Positions 43,640-55,319 of a DNA stretch of 64,000 bases are shown here, in pieces; the first letter of the stretch is position 1, and each line of letters starts with the position of its first letter. The notes under the pieces are model-generated. The model was not told the DNA's origin and did no database searches. It was given only the letters and a program-made list of their open reading frames with translations. Made by a program: the position numbers and the translations under genes. The stretch is from Nocardia wallacei (GTDB lineage: Bacteria > Actinomycetota > Actinomycetes > Mycobacteriales > Mycobacteriaceae), in NCBI RefSeq assembly GCF_014466955.1, contig NZ_AP023396.1, positions 186,001 to 250,000 of the forward strand, read 5' to 3'.

Positions 43640-44509
43640 ATGAGAGCCCGTAGTACATCCGGGGCCGTAGTCGCAGGTGGAAGCACCAAGGATGCGATCC
43701 GGGACGCTGCGATCCGGCTTTTCTCGAGCAAAGGATTCGATCACGCGAGCCTGCGCGAGGTCGCGGATGCGGTAGGAATCACAAAAGCGTCGCTCTACTA
43801 TCACTACGCCTCGAAGAAGGATCTGCTGCTCGCCATCATCGAGCCGATCTTCGACGATCTCAATGCCGTTGTGGCCGAGCTGGACCGGGTGCCCTACGGT
43901 CCCGACACCGTGCGCGAGGTGCTCACCAGGCAATTGCACGCGCTGTTGCGCCACCGGACCGCGGGCGCGATGTGCGTGCGGGACACCGTCGCGATCATCA
44001 ACGCGATCGGCGACCGGTATCCCGACATGATCGATATGCATCGCCGGTTGTGCGACTGGTTGTCCGGGGCGAATCCCACGCCGGAACAGAGACTTCGGGC
44101 CAGCGCGGCGCTCGAGGTGCTCGGCGCGGCGCTGTGGTCCAAGGAGCTGAGCCCCGACACCGGGGACGAGTTGATCGAGCGCGTGCTGCTGAACGCCGCG
44201 TTCGGGGTCCTGGGCGTCGACGGGAGCGCGCCTCCTCCGCCGCTGTCCGGCCCGGTTACCCATTACGAGACCGGTGTGGGTGGTGCGGCAGGTGCGGCGG
44301 CTGGTTATGAGGCCGGTGCGGGTGGTGCGGCAGGCGTGGCGGCTGGTTATGAGGCCGGTGTGAGTGGCCCGGCAGGTGTGGCGGCTGGTTATGAGGCCGG
44401 TGTGGGTGGTGCGGCAGGGGTAGGGGGCGGGTACGAGGCTGGTGGCGGCGCGGCGGTGGTCGCCGTCGGCGGTCCCGGCGCGGGGAGCGGCCGTGCACAT
44501 CAGCGCTAG
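43640..44509 (+). CDS. TetR-family regulator with a repetitive Gly/Ala C-terminal tail
   Basis: A 289-residue protein. The helix-turn-helix (ASLREVADAVGITKASLYYHY) is at about residues 36-56, followed by a standard ligand domain to about residue 205. The C-terminus is a run of 14-residue repeats (YEAGVGGAAGVAAG type, about five copies, 42-bp units). The Rrf2 gene starts inside the last repeat region, at GTG 44493. It is divergent from mmpL with paired palindromes and is probably its repressor. The tail is unusual for TetR and may be recent expansion. Confidence 0.88.
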   Translation: MRARSTSGAVVAGGSTKDAIRDAAIRLFSSKGFDHASLREVADAVGITKASLYYHYASKKDLLLAIIEPIFDDLNAVVAELDRVPYGPDTVREVLTRQLHALLRHRTAGAMCVRDTVAIINAIGDRYPDMIDMHRRLCDWLSGANPTPEQRLRASAALEVLGAALWSKELSPDTGDELIERVLLNAAFGVLGVDGSAPPPPLSGPVTHYETGVGGAAGAAAGYEAGAGGAAGVAAGYEAGVSGPAGVAAGYEAGVGGAAGVGGGYEAGGGAAVVAVGGPGAGSGRAHQR

Positions 44510-44963
44510 GGTCGACTACGCGGTCCGGATCCTGTTGGAAATCGCTCGCGCGCAGTCGGATTCGGTCAAGGCCGACACCATCTCCGCCGCCCAGTCCATC
44601 CCGCCCAAGATCCTCGAGTCCACCGCCGCCGAACTGCGGCGGGCCGGCCTGGTGACCAGCCGGCGCGGTCCCGACGGTGGTTACCGGCTGGCGCGACCGG
44701 CCGCGGAGATCACCGTGGCCGACGTCATCCGCGCGGTCGAGGGCCCGCTGGCCTCGGTGCGCGGGCAGCGGCCCGAGGACGTGCGCTATCCGGGCGCCGC
44801 CGAATCGCTGCAGCACGTGTGGATCGCGCTGCGGGTCAACATCCGCGCGGTGCTGGAGCGGGTCTCGATCGCGCAGCTCGCCGCCGGCGAGTTACCGGCC
44901 TTCGTCGGCGAGCTGACCAGCGATCCCGGCGCCTGGGCGCGGCGGCCGGGACCCGCCGCGTGA
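44493..44963 (+). CDS. Rrf2-family transcriptional regulator
   Basis: About 156 residues, a winged-helix protein: MHISARVDYAVRILLEIA at the start, AAQSIPPKILESTAAELR (recognition helix) and RRGPDGGYRLARPAAEITVA (wing), the standard Rrf2 layout. No Cys cluster for an iron-sulfur centre is seen, unlike IscR or NsrR, so this member probably senses something else. GTG 44493 lies behind GGGGAG and overlaps the TetR gene end by 17 bp, so it is probably cotranscribed with it. The ABC exporter pair follows 85 bp later. Confidence 0.87.
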   Translation: MHISARVDYAVRILLEIARAQSDSVKADTISAAQSIPPKILESTAAELRRAGLVTSRRGPDGGYRLARPAAEITVADVIRAVEGPLASVRGQRPEDVRYPGAAESLQHVWIALRVNIRAVLERVSIAQLAAGELPAFVGELTSDPGAWARRPGPAA

Positions 44964-45048
44964 GGCCGTGCCCGCCGAGCGGACAGCCACCGTGTCGGGC
45001 GAAATGGTGGGGGCGGCTGTCGGTCGGAGACGGTAGCCTGCACGCATC

Positions 45049-46778
45049 ATGCTGATCAGACTGCTGCGCGAGTTCATGCGCCCCTACCGCACCCAGCTGG
45101 CGGGGGTCGTCGTGCTGCAACTGATCTCGGTGATCGCGATGCTGTACCTGCCCAGCCTGAACGCCGACATCATCGACAACGGCGTCACCAAGGGCGATAT
45201 CGGCTACATCTGGCATACCGGGCTGTGGATGCTGGTGGTCACGGCCGTGCAGATCATCGCCTCGGCCTATTCGGTGTATCTCGGCGCGCAGGCGGCGATG
45301 GGCGCGGGCCGGGATGTGCGTGCGGCCCTGCTGCATCGGGTCTCCACCTTCTCCGCGCGCGAGGTCGGCATCTTCGGCGCGCCGTCGCTGATCACCCGCA
45401 ACACCAATGACGTCCAGCAGGTCCAACTGCTGATCGTGATGAGCGCGACCATTCTGGTGATGGCCCCGATCATGTGTGTCGGCGGCATCGTCATGGCGCT
45501 GCGGCAGGATCTGGGCCTGTCCTGGCTGCTGCTGATCGCGGTCCCGGCGCTCGGGCTGACCATGGCCGTGATCATCTCCCGCATGGTGCCCGGCTTCCGC
45601 CGCATGCAGGAGCGCATCGACGCGGTGAATCGCGTACTGCGCGAACAGATCACGGGCATCCGGGTGGTCCGGGCATTCGTCCGCGAGCGCCAGGAGACGT
45701 GGCGTTTCGGCGTCGCCAACTCGGAGCTGACCGAGTCCTCACTGTACGTCGGGCGGCTGATGGCGCTGATGTTCCCGGCCGTGATGCTGATCAGCAACTT
45801 GACCACGGTGGCGGTGATCTGGTTCGGCGGGCACGCCATCGACTCGGGGGAGATGCAGATCGGTTCGCTGACCGCGATGCTCTCCTACATCATGCAGATC
45901 CTGATGGCGGTCATGATGGCCTCCTTCCTGGCCATGATGGCGCCGCGCGCGGCCGTCTCGGCCGAGCGCATCGCCGAGGTGCTGGAGACGGACTCGTCGG
46001 TGACGCCGCCGCCGTTGCCGCAGCCGTTCGCGTCCGATCCCGGCTCGGTGGACGTGGCCTTCGCCGAATTCAAGTTCCCCGGCGCGGAAAAGCCGGTGCT
46101 GCGGGCCATTCGGTTCCGGGTGGAGCCGGGGCAGACCACCGCCGTCGTGGGCTCCACCGGTTCCGGTAAGACCACGCTGATCAATCTCATCCCGCGGCTG
46201 ATCGACGTGACCGACGGTGCGGTGTACGTGGGCGGCACCGATGTCCGCCACATCGACCTGGACCTGCTGCGCTCGCAGATCGGCCTGGTCCCGCAGAAGG
46301 CATACCTGTTCTCCGGCACGATCGCCTCCAACCTGCGCTACGGCGACCCGGAGGCCACCGACGAACAACTCTGGCACGCGCTCGAGGTCGCGCAGGCCGC
46401 CGATTTCGTCCGCGAGATGCCCCAGGGGCTGGAAACGCCTGTCGCACAAGGGGGTACCACCGTATCCGGTGGTCAGCGCCAACGGTTGGCGATCGCCCGC
46501 GCGGTGGTGAAGAAGCCAAAGATCTACCTGTTCGACGACTGCTTCTCCGCCCTAGACGTCGCCACCGACGCCCGGGTGCGCGAGGCGCTGCGGCCCGAGA
46601 CGGCCGCGGCCGCGGTCATCACGGTGGCCCAGCGCATCACGACCGTGCGCGACGCCGACCAGATCGTGGTGCTGGAGGACGGCGCGATGGTCGGCCTCGG
46701 CAAGCACGACCAGCTGCTGCGCGACTGCCCGGAGTACCGGGAGATCGTGGAGTCCCAGCTCGGAGTGGAGGAGGTGCG

Positions 46779-46782
<4 letters not shown>
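45049..46782 (+). CDS. ABC exporter half-transporter with a degenerate ATPase site (second pair, first gene)
   Basis: A 577-residue exporter half: six helices then an ATPase domain. Walker A is GSTGSGKTT, signature VSGGQRQ, Walker [13 protein letters not shown] with Asp in place of the catalytic Glu, and the switch His is replaced by Gln (VAQRITT). It is therefore the degenerate subunit. Resemblance and order match the mycobacterial Rv1273c/Rv1272c pair. Its stop overlaps the start of the next gene (ATGA), so the subunits are made together. The substrate is uncertain. Confidence 0.9.
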
Positions 46783-48721
<1,939 letters not shown>

Positions 48722-48725
<4 letters not shown>

Positions 48726-49693
48726 TCGGACCGGTCCACCGGTTCGGCCATCGCGGCGAGCCGGTTCGCGAGTTCGGTTGCGGCCGTTCGCAGTTCGGGT
48801 GGTTCGAGTACCTGTGCCTCGAATCCGAGCCACGCGGTCTGCACGGCGATCTGGTCCAGGTTCTCGCCTGCGACGACGAGTACGCACCACCCGTCCCGGT
48901 CCTGTTCCACCCGGCCCACCTGCGGGGGTACGAGTTCACGCACCTGTTCGGGCCTGGCCCGCAACCGAATTCGGGCGAGGTGCCGGTAGGGCGCCTCGGT
49001 GACGGCCCGCTGGACGTAGGCGGCCGGGTCCGGGTGGTCGCGCGGGCGGAAGCGCCAGGTGGTCGCCTCCAGATCGCGCATGCGGTCGAGGCGGAAGGTG
49101 CGCCAGTCGTCGCGGTCGACGTCCCAGGCCATCAGGTACCAGCGGCGGCCCGTGGTGACCATGCGCACCGGCTCGACCGTGCGCTCGCGCGATTCGCCGT
49201 CGCGCCCGGCGTAGCGGAAGCGCACCCGCACCGCGTCGCGCCGGGCGCGGGCGAGCGTCACCAGCAATTCCGCGTCGATCGCCACGCCCGGATCGGCCAG
49301 TGTCTCGGTTGCGCCGTGCACCGCCCGCACCTCGGCGCGCAGCCGCGGCGGCATCACCTGGTCCAGCTTGGCCAGTGCCCGCAGCGCCGCCTCGCCCGCG
49401 CCGGCGACCGTGCCGCCCGCCGCGAGCCGCAGTGACACCGCGGTCGCGATGGCCTCCTCGTCGTCGAACAGCAGCGGCGGCAGCCGGGTGCCCGCGCCGA
49501 GCTGATAGCCGCCGCCGACCCCGGCCGTCGCGTGCACGGGATAGCCGAGTGCGCGCAGCCGCTCCACGTCGCGGCGCACCGAGCGATCGGTGACGCCCAG
49601 CTCGGCGGCCAGTTCGGTGGCGGTCCAGGACGGCCGGCGCTGCAGCAGCGACAGCAGTCGCAGTACGCGCTCGGTCGTCGCCTCGACGGTCAC
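48722..49693 (-). CDS. WYL-domain transcriptional regulator (YafY type)
   Basis: A 323-residue regulator with an N-terminal HTH_11 domain ([20 protein letters not shown], then [20 protein letters not shown]) and a WYL domain ([20 protein letters not shown]) with the usual C-terminal WCX part ([14 protein letters not shown]). Such proteins bind a ligand, often nucleic acid, through the WYL region and act as repressors or activators. It is divergent from the DinB gene and probably controls it and the VOC gene. The start is ATG/GTG 49693 ([12 protein letters not shown]). Confidence 0.9.
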
Positions 49694-49754
49694 GCGGCCA
49701 TCGTCGCACAGATCACGGACCGAATCTGTCCGCTATTTGAGGCAGGCTGGGGGC

Positions 49755-50339
49755 ATGACCGACCAGACCTGGAATCCCCTACTCCGCGAGCAGCTCAGCT
49801 GGCACTGGTCCCATCAGCTGCGTTCCCGCCTCGAGGGCCTGACCGACGACGAGTACTTCTGGGAGCCCGTGCCCGACTGCTGGAACGTCCGGCCGCGCGG
49901 CACCGGGACCGCCCCGGTACAGGCCGGAGCCGGCGCGATGACCATCGACTTCGCCTTTCCGCCACCCGAACCGCCGCCGTTCACGACCATCGCGTGGCGC
50001 CTCGGTCACGTGATCGTCGGTGTACTGGCGATGCGCAACGCCGCGCACTTCGGTGGCGAGCCGACCGACTACCAGTCCTTCGAGTACGCCCCGACCGCCG
50101 CCGCGGCGCTGGCCCAGCTCGATTCCGAGTACGCCGCCTGGCTGGCCGGGGTCGAATCCCTCGGCGACGACGGCCTGGCCCGCCCGTGCGGCGAGGCCGA
50201 AGGGCCCTATGGCGACATGCCGCTGGCTACGCTGGTGCTGCACATCAATCGTGAAGTGATTCACCACCTTTCCGAGGTGTGCCTGCTGCGTGATCTGTAC
50301 CTGCACACCCGTCACCCGATCCGACAGGAGGCGAGCTGA
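49755..50339 (+). CDS. DinB-superfamily protein
   Basis: A 194-residue four-helix-bundle protein. LREQLSWHWSHQLRSRLEGL and EPVPDCWNVRPR are at the start, IAWRLGHVIVGVLAMRN carries the first metal His, and LHINREVIHHLSEVCLLRDL carries the last ones, as in DinB/MDMPI proteins. It probably binds a divalent metal and may use a thiol cofactor; the substrate is unknown. The ATG at 49755 follows a GGGGG stretch. One base separates its stop from the VOC gene. Confidence 0.85.
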   Translation: MTDQTWNPLLREQLSWHWSHQLRSRLEGLTDDEYFWEPVPDCWNVRPRGTGTAPVQAGAGAMTIDFAFPPPEPPPFTTIAWRLGHVIVGVLAMRNAAHFGGEPTDYQSFEYAPTAAAALAQLDSEYAAWLAGVESLGDDGLARPCGEAEGPYGDMPLATLVLHINREVIHHLSEVCLLRDLYLHTRHPIRQEAS

Positions 50340-50340
50340 C

Positions 50341-50778
50341 ATGGCCCGCGACATCCAGATCACCTTCGACGCCGGCGACCCGGCCGCGCTGTCCGCGTTC
50401 TGGGCCGAGGCCCTCGGCTACCAGTTGCAGCCGCCGCCGGGCGGTTTCGAATCCTGGGACCAAGCCCTGGAGGCGATGGGCGTGCCGCCCGAGCGCCGCA
50501 ACGACGCCTCCGCCCTGAGCGACCCCGAAGGTGTCGGGCCGCGACTGTTCTTCCAGCGGGTGCCGGAGGGCAAGACGGCCAAGAACCGCGTGCACCTCGA
50601 TGTGCGCGTCGCGCCCGGGCTCGAGGGTGACGCCCGGATGGCCGCACTCGAGCAGGAGGCGCAGCGGCTCGGCGCACTCGGCGCGAAACGGCTCGAGCGG
50701 CACGAACCGCAACCCCCGCTCGGATACGGCCACATCGTGATGGCCGATCCCGAGGGCAACGAGTTCTGCCTCGACTGA
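50341..50778 (+). CDS. VOC-superfamily (glyoxalase-like) protein
   Basis: A 145-residue protein with paired beta-alpha-beta-beta-beta modules (ITFDAGDPAALSAFWAEALG; NRVHLDVRV; HIVMADPEGNEFCLD). Such Glyoxalase_6-type proteins are usually small-molecule binding or resistance proteins. Possible metal ligands are His in VHLDV and Glu near the end. It starts at ATG 50341, immediately after the DinB stop and behind GACAGGAGGCGAGCTGAC, so it is in one unit with it. Confidence 0.82.
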   Translation: MARDIQITFDAGDPAALSAFWAEALGYQLQPPPGGFESWDQALEAMGVPPERRNDASALSDPEGVGPRLFFQRVPEGKTAKNRVHLDVRVAPGLEGDARMAALEQEAQRLGALGAKRLERHEPQPPLGYGHIVMADPEGNEFCLD

Positions 50779-50810
50779 GCGCGCCCGCGGCGGCCTGGCA
50801 CTATGTCTGC

Positions 50811-52052
50811 GTGCCCGATCCCGCGTCGTTCTCGTTCACCGTCGGTACCCGTGTGGCGGGCCGGCACGCGCGAACCGGCGTGATCACGACCCCGCACGGC
50901 GACATCGCGACCCCGGCCTTCGTCCCCGTCGGCACCAAGGCGACGGTGAAGGCCGTGCTGCCCGAGACGATGGCGGAACTCGGCGCGCAGGCCCTGCTGG
51001 CCAACGCCTACCACCTGTACCTGCAGCCCGGGCCCGACATCGTGGACGAGGCCGGCGGGCTGAGCCGGTTCATGAACTGGCCGGGGCCGACCTTCACCGA
51101 CAGCGGCGGGTTTCAGGTGATGTCGCTGGGCGTCGGGTTCAAGAAGGTGCTCGCGATGGACGCCGTCGGGGTGCGCAACGACGACGTGATCGCGAAGGGC
51201 AAGGAGCGGCTGGCGGTCGTCGACGACGACGGCGTCACCTTCCGCTCCCACCTGGACGGCTCGAAACACCGGTTCACGCCGGAGGTTTCGATGGGCATCC
51301 AGCACCGGCTCGGCGCCGACATCATGTTCGCCTTCGATGAGCTCACCACCCTGCTCAATACCCGTGGCTACCAGGAGAAGTCGCTGCGGCGCACACACGA
51401 GTGGGCGCAGCGCTGCATCGATGAGCACGAGCGGCTCACCGCGGCCCGCGGTCATCGCCCCTACCAGGCCCTGTTCGCGGTGATCCAGGGTGCGCAGTAC
51501 GAGGACCTGCGCCGCAAGGCCTGCCGCGAGCTGGACGCGATGCGCGGCCGCGCCGGAACCGAATTCGACGGCTTCGGCATCGGCGGCGCGCTGGAGAAGC
51601 AGAACCTCGGCACCATCGTCGGCTGGTGCGCCGACGAGCTGCCCGAGGACAAGCCGCGGCATCTGCTGGGGATCAGCGAGCCGGAGGATCTGTTCGTCGC
51701 GGTGGAGAACGGCGCGGACACCTTCGACTGCGTCAACCCGTCGCGGGTCGCCCGCAACGCGGCCATCTATGTGGACACCGGCCGTTTCAACATCAACACC
51801 AGCCGCTTCCGCCGCGACTTCACCCCCATCGATGAGACCTGCGATTGCTACACCTGTGCGCACTACACCCGCGCCTACCTCCATCACCTGTTCAAGGCGA
51901 AGGAGATGCTGGCGTCGACCCTGTGCACAATCCACAACGAACGCTTCACCGTGCGTCTGGTCGACCGCATCCGCGCCAGCATCGACGGCGGTTACTTCGA
52001 CGAGTTCAAGGCGAAGGCGCTCGGCCGCTGGCAGAGCCGGGCTCAGCTGTAG
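50811..52052 (+). CDS. tgt: tRNA-guanine(34) transglycosylase (Tgt)
   Basis: A 413-residue TIM-barrel enzyme. The base-recognition Asp97 is in TFTDSGGFQVMSLG, the nucleophile Asp in FDCVNPSRVARN, and the zinc site in CDCYTCAHYTRAYLHH, all characteristic. It exchanges guanine for a queuosine precursor in tRNAs with GUN anticodons. Queuosine is not universal in actinobacteria, so its presence with yhhQ and gluQ is notable. It starts at GTG 50811. The stop overlaps the convergent yhhQ gene by 10 bp. Confidence 0.95.
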   Translation: MPDPASFSFTVGTRVAGRHARTGVITTPHGDIATPAFVPVGTKATVKAVLPETMAELGAQALLANAYHLYLQPGPDIVDEAGGLSRFMNWPGPTFTDSGGFQVMSLGVGFKKVLAMDAVGVRNDDVIAKGKERLAVVDDDGVTFRSHLDGSKHRFTPEVSMGIQHRLGADIMFAFDELTTLLNTRGYQEKSLRRTHEWAQRCIDEHERLTAARGHRPYQALFAVIQGAQYEDLRRKACRELDAMRGRAGTEFDGFGIGGALEKQNLGTIVGWCADELPEDKPRHLLGISEPEDLFVAVENGADTFDCVNPSRVARNAAIYVDTGRFNINTSRFRRDFTPIDETCDCYTCAHYTRAYLHHLFKAKEMLASTLCTIHNERFTVRLVDRIRASIDGGYFDEFKAKALGRWQSRAQL

Positions 52053-52816
52053 ATGGCCGGGCGGTCCAGCGGTTCGTAGGTGGGCTCGTGCTTCTTCAGC
52101 AGCGCGATGCAGCGGTAGCTGATCGGCAGCACCACCACCTCGACCAGGGTCTTCCACAGGAAGCCGACGATCACGTAGTTGACGAACGCGCCCCAGGTGT
52201 CGATGCCGATGGCGGTCGCCGCGATCGAGCAGAACACCAGCGTGTCACCGAATTCCCCGGCGACGGTGGAGCCGAGCAGCCGGGCCCAGAGGTGCTTTTC
52301 CTTGGTGCGTTCCTTGATCAGCACCAGTGTCACCGAGTTGAGGAACTGTCCCACCACGAATCCGGCCAGCCCGGCCGCGACCAGTTGCGGGGTGGTGCCG
52401 ACGATCGTGCGGAAGGCGTTCTGGTTTTCGTAGAAGCCGGCCGCGGGCAGTCCGATGGCGATCCAGAAGCAGACCACCATCAGCAGCAGCATGGCGAATC
52501 CGTAGTAGACGGTGCGGCGCATGGCACGGAAGCCGTACACCTCGCTCAGTACGTCGCCGATGACGTAGGCGAGCGGGAACAGGAAGAACGCGCCGTCGGT
52601 GGTGATCGGCAGGATCTCCAGCGGTCCCAGCGACAGCTGGTGGTCGGTGAAGAACTGCACGCCCTTGGTGGCGCAGATGTTGGAGATCATCAGGGTGGCC
52701 GTGAACAAGGTCACGATCAGCGTGAACGGACCCCCCGCGGCCTGCGCGAATGCTGCGTGCGCGGGCGCGGGGCGCCCAGACCCGTCGGCTGCTGTGGTAT
52801 CGCTGGTATCCCTCAC
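52043..52816 (-). CDS. yhhQ: Queuosine precursor transporter (YhhQ family)
   Basis: A 257-residue membrane protein with about six helices of the VUT/YhhQ family: FTATLMISNICATKGVQFF, DVLSEVYGFRAMRRTVYYGF, and FGDTLVFCSIAATAIG. The family imports queuosine precursors such as preQ0 or preQ1. It overlaps the tgt 3' end convergently, so the two genes together would support salvage rather than de novo queuosine synthesis, consistent with no queC/queD/queE/queF genes in this window. Confidence 0.92.
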   Translation of the reverse strand: MRDTSDTTAADGSGRPAPAHAAFAQAAGGPFTLIVTLFTATLMISNICATKGVQFFTDHQLSLGPLEILPITTDGAFFLFPLAYVIGDVLSEVYGFRAMRRTVYYGFAMLLLMVVCFWIAIGLPAAGFYENQNAFRTIVGTTPQLVAAGLAGFVVGQFLNSVTLVLIKERTKEKHLWARLLGSTVAGEFGDTLVFCSIAATAIGIDTWGAFVNYVIVGFLWKTLVEVVVLPISYRCIALLKKHEPTYEPLDRPAIYS

Positions 52817-52865
52817 GAGGTGACGACGATACCGGCCCGGAGCCGTCGTGGAATAGGCTGTGCCA

Positions 52866-53441
52866 ATGACGAATCCCGGCGATTCCGACGAATGGTGGAA
52901 GCAATACGGCGGCGAGGGCGTGTCGTCGGAATCGGGGGGCCATGCCGAGGTGCCACCGCCCCCGTCCGCGCCGCCCGCGGGGTACTCCTCGGGTCAGCAG
53001 CAGGCGCAGCCGCCGGTGACTCCGCCGCCGCAGCAGCAGTACCCGAGTTATCCACAGCAGCCCTACGGCCAGGCGGGTGCGCAAGCGTACGGTCAGCCCG
53101 GCGCACAGCAGTACGGTCAACCGCAGTACCCCCAGCAGCCCTACGGCCAGCCCGCCTACGGCTATCCGGCCGGTGGCGCCTACCAGCCCTACGGTTATCC
53201 CCAGAGTCAGGCCCAGGGCACCAACGGTCTCGCGATCGGTTCCCTGATCGCCTCGATCCTCGGCCTGTGCACCTGCATCGGCGCGATCGTCGGCATCATC
53301 CTGGGCATCATCGCCCTGAACCAGATCAAGGAGCGCGGCGGTGAAGGACGCGGCCTGGCCCTGTCGGGCATCTGGGTCGGCGCCGTCGCCATCGTCCTGC
53401 AGATCGTCTGGGTCGTCGTCAACATCGCCCTGTCGAGCTGA
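52866..53441 (+). CDS. DUF4190-type membrane protein with a Pro/Gln/Tyr-rich tail
   Basis: About 191 residues. The first 115 are low-complexity (QYPSYPQQPYGQ, AQAYGQPGAQQYGQPQYPQQ). Two transmembrane helices follow (IGSLIASILGLCTCIGAIVG and ALSGIWVGAVAIVLQIVWVV), with the DUF4190 motif GIIALNQIKERGGEGRGLAL between them. The function is unknown; such proteins are frequent in actinobacterial envelopes. ATG 52866 is chosen over GTG 52860. Confidence 0.82.
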   Translation: MTNPGDSDEWWKQYGGEGVSSESGGHAEVPPPPSAPPAGYSSGQQQAQPPVTPPPQQQYPSYPQQPYGQAGAQAYGQPGAQQYGQPQYPQQPYGQPAYGYPAGGAYQPYGYPQSQAQGTNGLAIGSLIASILGLCTCIGAIVGIILGIIALNQIKERGGEGRGLALSGIWVGAVAIVLQIVWVVVNIALSS

Positions 53442-53465
53442 GCCTGGAACAAGGCAAGAACAAGG

Positions 53466-53499
53466 CAAGGGGCGCATCCGGATCCGGATGCGCCCCTTG
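53466..53499. terminator. Perfect 34-bp palindrome between convergent genes
   Basis: CAAGGGGCGCATCCGGA followed directly by its reverse complement, between the DUF4190 and RDD stops. It would act in both directions. Confidence 0.85.
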
Positions 53500-53524
53500 G
53501 CTATTGCGGGTTTCGACGTACGGG

Positions 53525-54304
53525 TCAGCCCTTGACGACCTGCGTGCCGCCCGCGAACTTGTCGTGCCAGCCCTGCTTGGCGGGGTCCTGGGAGATCGTC
53601 ACGGCGATGTAGATGATCATGCCGAGTTCGATCAGCGGGCCCAGGCACGGAATGATCGAGAACAGGTACCACACGTTGCGCTTGAACGAGGCGGCCGCCT
53701 CCAGCGTGCCGCCACCCGGGGCGAGCACCCGCAGGCCGAGCAGCTTCTTGCCGAGCGTGGCACCCTGCGAGGTCTCCAGTCCCACGTTGTAGGCAACGTA
53801 CGCCAACGCCATGACGATGCCCTGCACGATCTGGATGGCGAGGCTGTTGCCGAGGAAGAAGAAGATGACCGCGACCGGGATACCGACGATCAAGCCATCG
53901 ATCACGCGGGCGCCGAAACGCACGCCCAGGTCACCGGGGACCGTGCCCGGCGGGACGCCCGGTGCGCCGTACTGGGGCTGGCCGTAGGGCTGCTGACCGT
54001 AAGGCTGGCCGGGCTGCTGGCCGTAGGGCTGGCCGGGCTGGCCGTAGGGCTGGCCAGGCTGCTGCGGGTACGGCTCCTGCTGGCCGTACTGCGGCTGCCC
54101 GCCCTGCGGGTACTGCTGGCCGTATTGGGGCTGGCCGCCCTGCGGGTACTGCTGGCCGTACGGCTGTTGCTGCCCGTACTGCTCCTGACCCGGATATTGC
54201 TGGCCGCCTTGCGGATACTGCTGTCCACCGCCCTGGGGATACGGCTGGCCATACGGCTGGCCGCCCTGCGGATACTGGTTGGGGTCGTACCCACCGCTCG
54301 TCAT
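53525..54304 (-). CDS. RDD-family membrane protein with a Gln/Pro/Gly/Tyr-rich tail
   Basis: A 259-residue protein. Residues 1-120 are repeats of [12 protein letters not shown] and QPGQPYGQ, then the RDD domain begins: [15 protein letters not shown] (Arg-Asp pair), two more helices, and [16 protein letters not shown] with the family's K-x-x-x-G. It ends [18 protein letters not shown], also typical. The function of RDD proteins is not settled; ion antiport has been reported in some. A longer frame upstream belongs to the opposite strand of gluQ. The two tail proteins (this and the DUF4190 protein) converge. Confidence 0.87.
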   Translation of the reverse strand: MTSGGYDPNQYPQGGQPYGQPYPQGGGQQYPQGGQQYPGQEQYGQQQPYGQQYPQGGQPQYGQQYPQGGQPQYGQQEPYPQQPGQPYGQPGQPYGQQPGQPYGQQPYGQPQYGAPGVPPGTVPGDLGVRFGARVIDGLIVGIPVAVIFFFLGNSLAIQIVQGIVMALAYVAYNVGLETSQGATLGKKLLGLRVLAPGGGTLEAAASFKRNVWYLFSIIPCLGPLIELGMIIYIAVTISQDPAKQGWHDKFAGGTQVVKG

Positions 54305-54348
54305 CAATAGTCCTTGTGAATGGTTGTGGCTTCGGGCTTCTGCGTACG

Positions 54349-55284
54349 TTACGGATTCCCGCCGGATTTCACCATGTTCACGGGGTCGAGTGTCCATGGT
54401 TCGCGCGGCAGCGTATCGGGTCGGAAGCCGTCGAGCAGCGCGGCGGGGGTGGAACCGGTACGGCCGAGGGAATTCGCCAGCAGCGCGACGACTTCCCGCG
54501 GTGTCTCGCCCAGGGCCGCGCGATCGGCCAGCGTGACCGCGCCGTCGCGCTTGGCCAGCCGCTTCCCGTCCCGGTTGAGCACCAGCGGCACGTGGGCGTA
54601 CCGCGGTATCGGGAAGCCGAGCACGGTGGCCAGATAGGCCTGGCGCGGAGTGGAGGACAGCAGGTCGTCCCCGCGCACCACCTGGTCGATGCCCTGTTCG
54701 GCATCGTCGACCACGACGGCGAGGTTGTATGCGGGGGTGCCGTCGCCGCGGCGCAGCACGAAATCGTCCACCACACCCCGGTAGACGCCGTGCAATTCGT
54801 CCTCGATCTCGAATTCGGTTGTCTCGGAGCGTAAACGGAGCGCCGGGGAGCGGCCGGTGGCGCGGCGGGCGGCGCGCTCGGCGGCGGTGAGGTCGCGGCA
54901 GGTGCCCGGGTAGGCGCCCAGCGGACCGTGCGGCGCTGCCGCCGCCTGCTGGATTTCCCTTCGGGTGCAATAACATTCGTAGGTCATCCCGGCCGCGGCC
55001 AGAGTGTCGATGGCCGCGCGGTGCCGGTCCAGCCGTTCGGATTGCCACAGCACCGGCGGGTCCCAGTCCAGGCCGAGTGCGGACAGATCGGCGAGCTGGC
55101 GTTCGGCGGCGCCGGGACGCACCCGGTCGAGATCCTCGACGCGCAGATAGAACGCGCGTCCCGTCGACCGCGCGAACAGCCATGCCAGCAGCGCGGTGCG
55201 CAGATTGCCCAGATGCAGATCGCCCGACGGGCTCGGCGCGAACCTGCCCGCCCCCGGCCGGGCCGGCTGCTCATCGGTGGACAT
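54349..55284 (-). CDS. gluQ: Glutamyl-Q tRNA(Asp) synthetase
   Basis: A 311-residue truncated glutamyl-tRNA synthetase-like enzyme. HIGH-like motif [10 protein letters not shown] is near residue 18, the zinc-binding region holds CYCTRREI and [10 protein letters not shown], and the KMSKS-like loop is KRLAKRDGA. It lacks the anticodon-binding domain of GluRS, which defines GluQRS. It attaches glutamate to queuosine in tRNA-Asp, so it fits functionally with tgt and yhhQ nearby. The ATG at 55284 gives [19 protein letters not shown]. Confidence 0.9.
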   Translation of the reverse strand: MSTDEQPARPGAGRFAPSPSGDLHLGNLRTALLAWLFARSTGRAFYLRVEDLDRVRPGAAERQLADLSALGLDWDPPVLWQSERLDRHRAAIDTLAAAGMTYECYCTRREIQQAAAAPHGPLGAYPGTCRDLTAAERAARRATGRSPALRLRSETTEFEIEDELHGVYRGVVDDFVLRRGDGTPAYNLAVVVDDAEQGIDQVVRGDDLLSSTPRQAYLATVLGFPIPRYAHVPLVLNRDGKRLAKRDGAVTLADRAALGETPREVVALLANSLGRTGSTPAALLDGFRPDTLPREPWTLDPVNMVKSGGNP

Positions 55285-55319
55285 GTCGGTCCTTCGTAGG
55301 TCGCACGCGCGCGTCGCGT

